Assembly: GCA_003281645.1 (NCBI GenBank)
Contig: QCBJ01000002.1
Location: 62,001 to 126,000, forward strand
Source: Prochlorococcus sp. AG-347-G20
GTDB taxonomy: Bacteria > Cyanobacteriota > Cyanobacteriia > PCC-6307 > Cyanobiaceae
Length of the DNA: 64,000 bases
Direction of reading: 5' to 3'
The notes below the pieces were generated by a model. The model was not told the DNA's origin. It saw only the letters and a program-made list of their open reading frames with translations, and did not search any database. Below, in pieces: positions 63,234 through 64,000 of this stretch. A program made the translations under genes and the position numbers. How positions within the stretch are numbered: the first letter of the stretch is position 1; every line of letters starts with the position of its first letter.

Positions 63234-63743
63234 GAGTTTTAACTTTTCTTTCTAGAGGATTAAGATAGACTCTTTTGATTTTGTTATTTTCGTAAATCCA
63301 ATAAACAGGCGGACTTTTTCTTGCCTTAATTAAATTAATTTTGTCTAACTTTTGAGGGGTAAATTCTTTAGAAGGATCAAAAAATTTATCTCTTTTGGGT
63401 TGGTTTAAAACAATACTACCTTCTTTCCCTGAGATAGATCTGTGATAAGTTCCTACAGGAATTTCTAATGTTCCATAGATCTATTTAAATAAATAACATG
63501 ATGAGGTTCATCCCAGGAAGGATTTATTAAAACAAATGTCCTTTCTCCTGTGATAACTAAATTGTGGTCAATTTGATGATTGTGAACGTAATATTGCTCA
63601 TCTTTTAAATCATCTGGAGGAGATATAGCTTCTCCAGAATGGATCACAACATCAGAACCATTAGAACTATCTATGCCTGCATCGAAGAATGTGACTTTTG
63701 GAGTCTCTCTAAAAATATTTATTGGGAAGAATCTTAATTCCAT
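63226..63743 (-). pseudogene. cupin-like protein split by a frameshift near 63475-63490
   Basis: N-part ...INPSWDEPHHVIYLNRSMEH*; other frame continues IYGTLEIPVGTYHRSISGKEGSIVLNQPKRDKFFDPSKEFTPQ...ERKVKTLV*. Confidence 0.65.
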
Positions 63744-63822
63744 AGTGCTAACTCCCTTTTAGAAAATTTATAAATACTAATAAAAATTTATTTACTTTTA
63801 AAAACCAGCTATTTTTTGATTT

Positions 63823-63969
63823 TTAATTGCAAGAAACCAGGCAATCTTCTTGATTTGGATAATCTATACATTCTTTATTTAAAATTTCTTCTAAAAAATC
63901 TACTTTTTTAACATAATCAAGATCTTTTAATTTTTTGTTTAGAACCGTGAACTGAGTTTGTAGTTTCAT
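63823..63969 (-). CDS. 48-aa hypothetical with C-terminal Cys motif
   Basis: MKLQTQFTVLNKKLKDLDYVKKVDFLEEILNKECIDYPNQEDCLVSCN. Confidence 0.55.
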   Translation of the reverse strand: MKLQTQFTVLNKKLKDLDYVKKVDFLEEILNKECIDYPNQEDCLVSCN

Positions 63970-64000
63970 TTTCTATTCTCCTAATTAATACTGTTTTTTG

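Noticed and set aside
63480-63490. Programmed -1 frameshift at TTTAAAT
   Set aside because: The -1 frame hits TAG immediately after the heptamer, so it would not give the fused product.

Overview
AT-rich picocyanobacterial chromosome segment, most like a high-light Prochlorococcus (inferred from gene content and order: atp operon, groESL, rpoZ, PSRP-3/Ycf65, hli genes, many Prochlorococcus-type small hypotheticals). Positions 1-38 kb are mostly conserved core: biotin genes bioD/C/K-like/F, Ski2-like helicase, fumC, purB, tlyA-like, glnB, queF, ccs1/ccdA, ftsW, the ATP synthase operon, nadE/nadD, GTPase, CNNM-like protein, pepP, atpDC, groESL, secG, gpmI, pyrR, an HSP70-like protein and rpoZ. 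Positions ~38.3-55.8 kb look like a genomic island: very small ORFs (many missed by the ORF track), paralogous microprotein families, pseudogenes, a minus-strand block with an N-domain-less DnaB-like ATPase and a sigma-region-4-only protein, and several intergenic repeat families. The most striking repeats are (a) truncated direct repeats of the 5' end and upstream region of the EVE-domain gene at 38.3 kb, found again at 43.2, 47.1 and 48.3 kb, and (b) paired 8-bp direct repeats with an exact 11-bp period at seven island sites. Positions ~55.9-61.9 kb carry an apparent guanidine acquisition and hydrolysis module: GdmH-type ureohydrolase, HypA/HypB-type nickel chaperones, an NMT1/SsuA-type ABC importer and a Rieske oxygenase. 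The window ends with a LOG-family protein and disrupted genes. All homology calls come from reading the protein sequences by eye; no database search was run.
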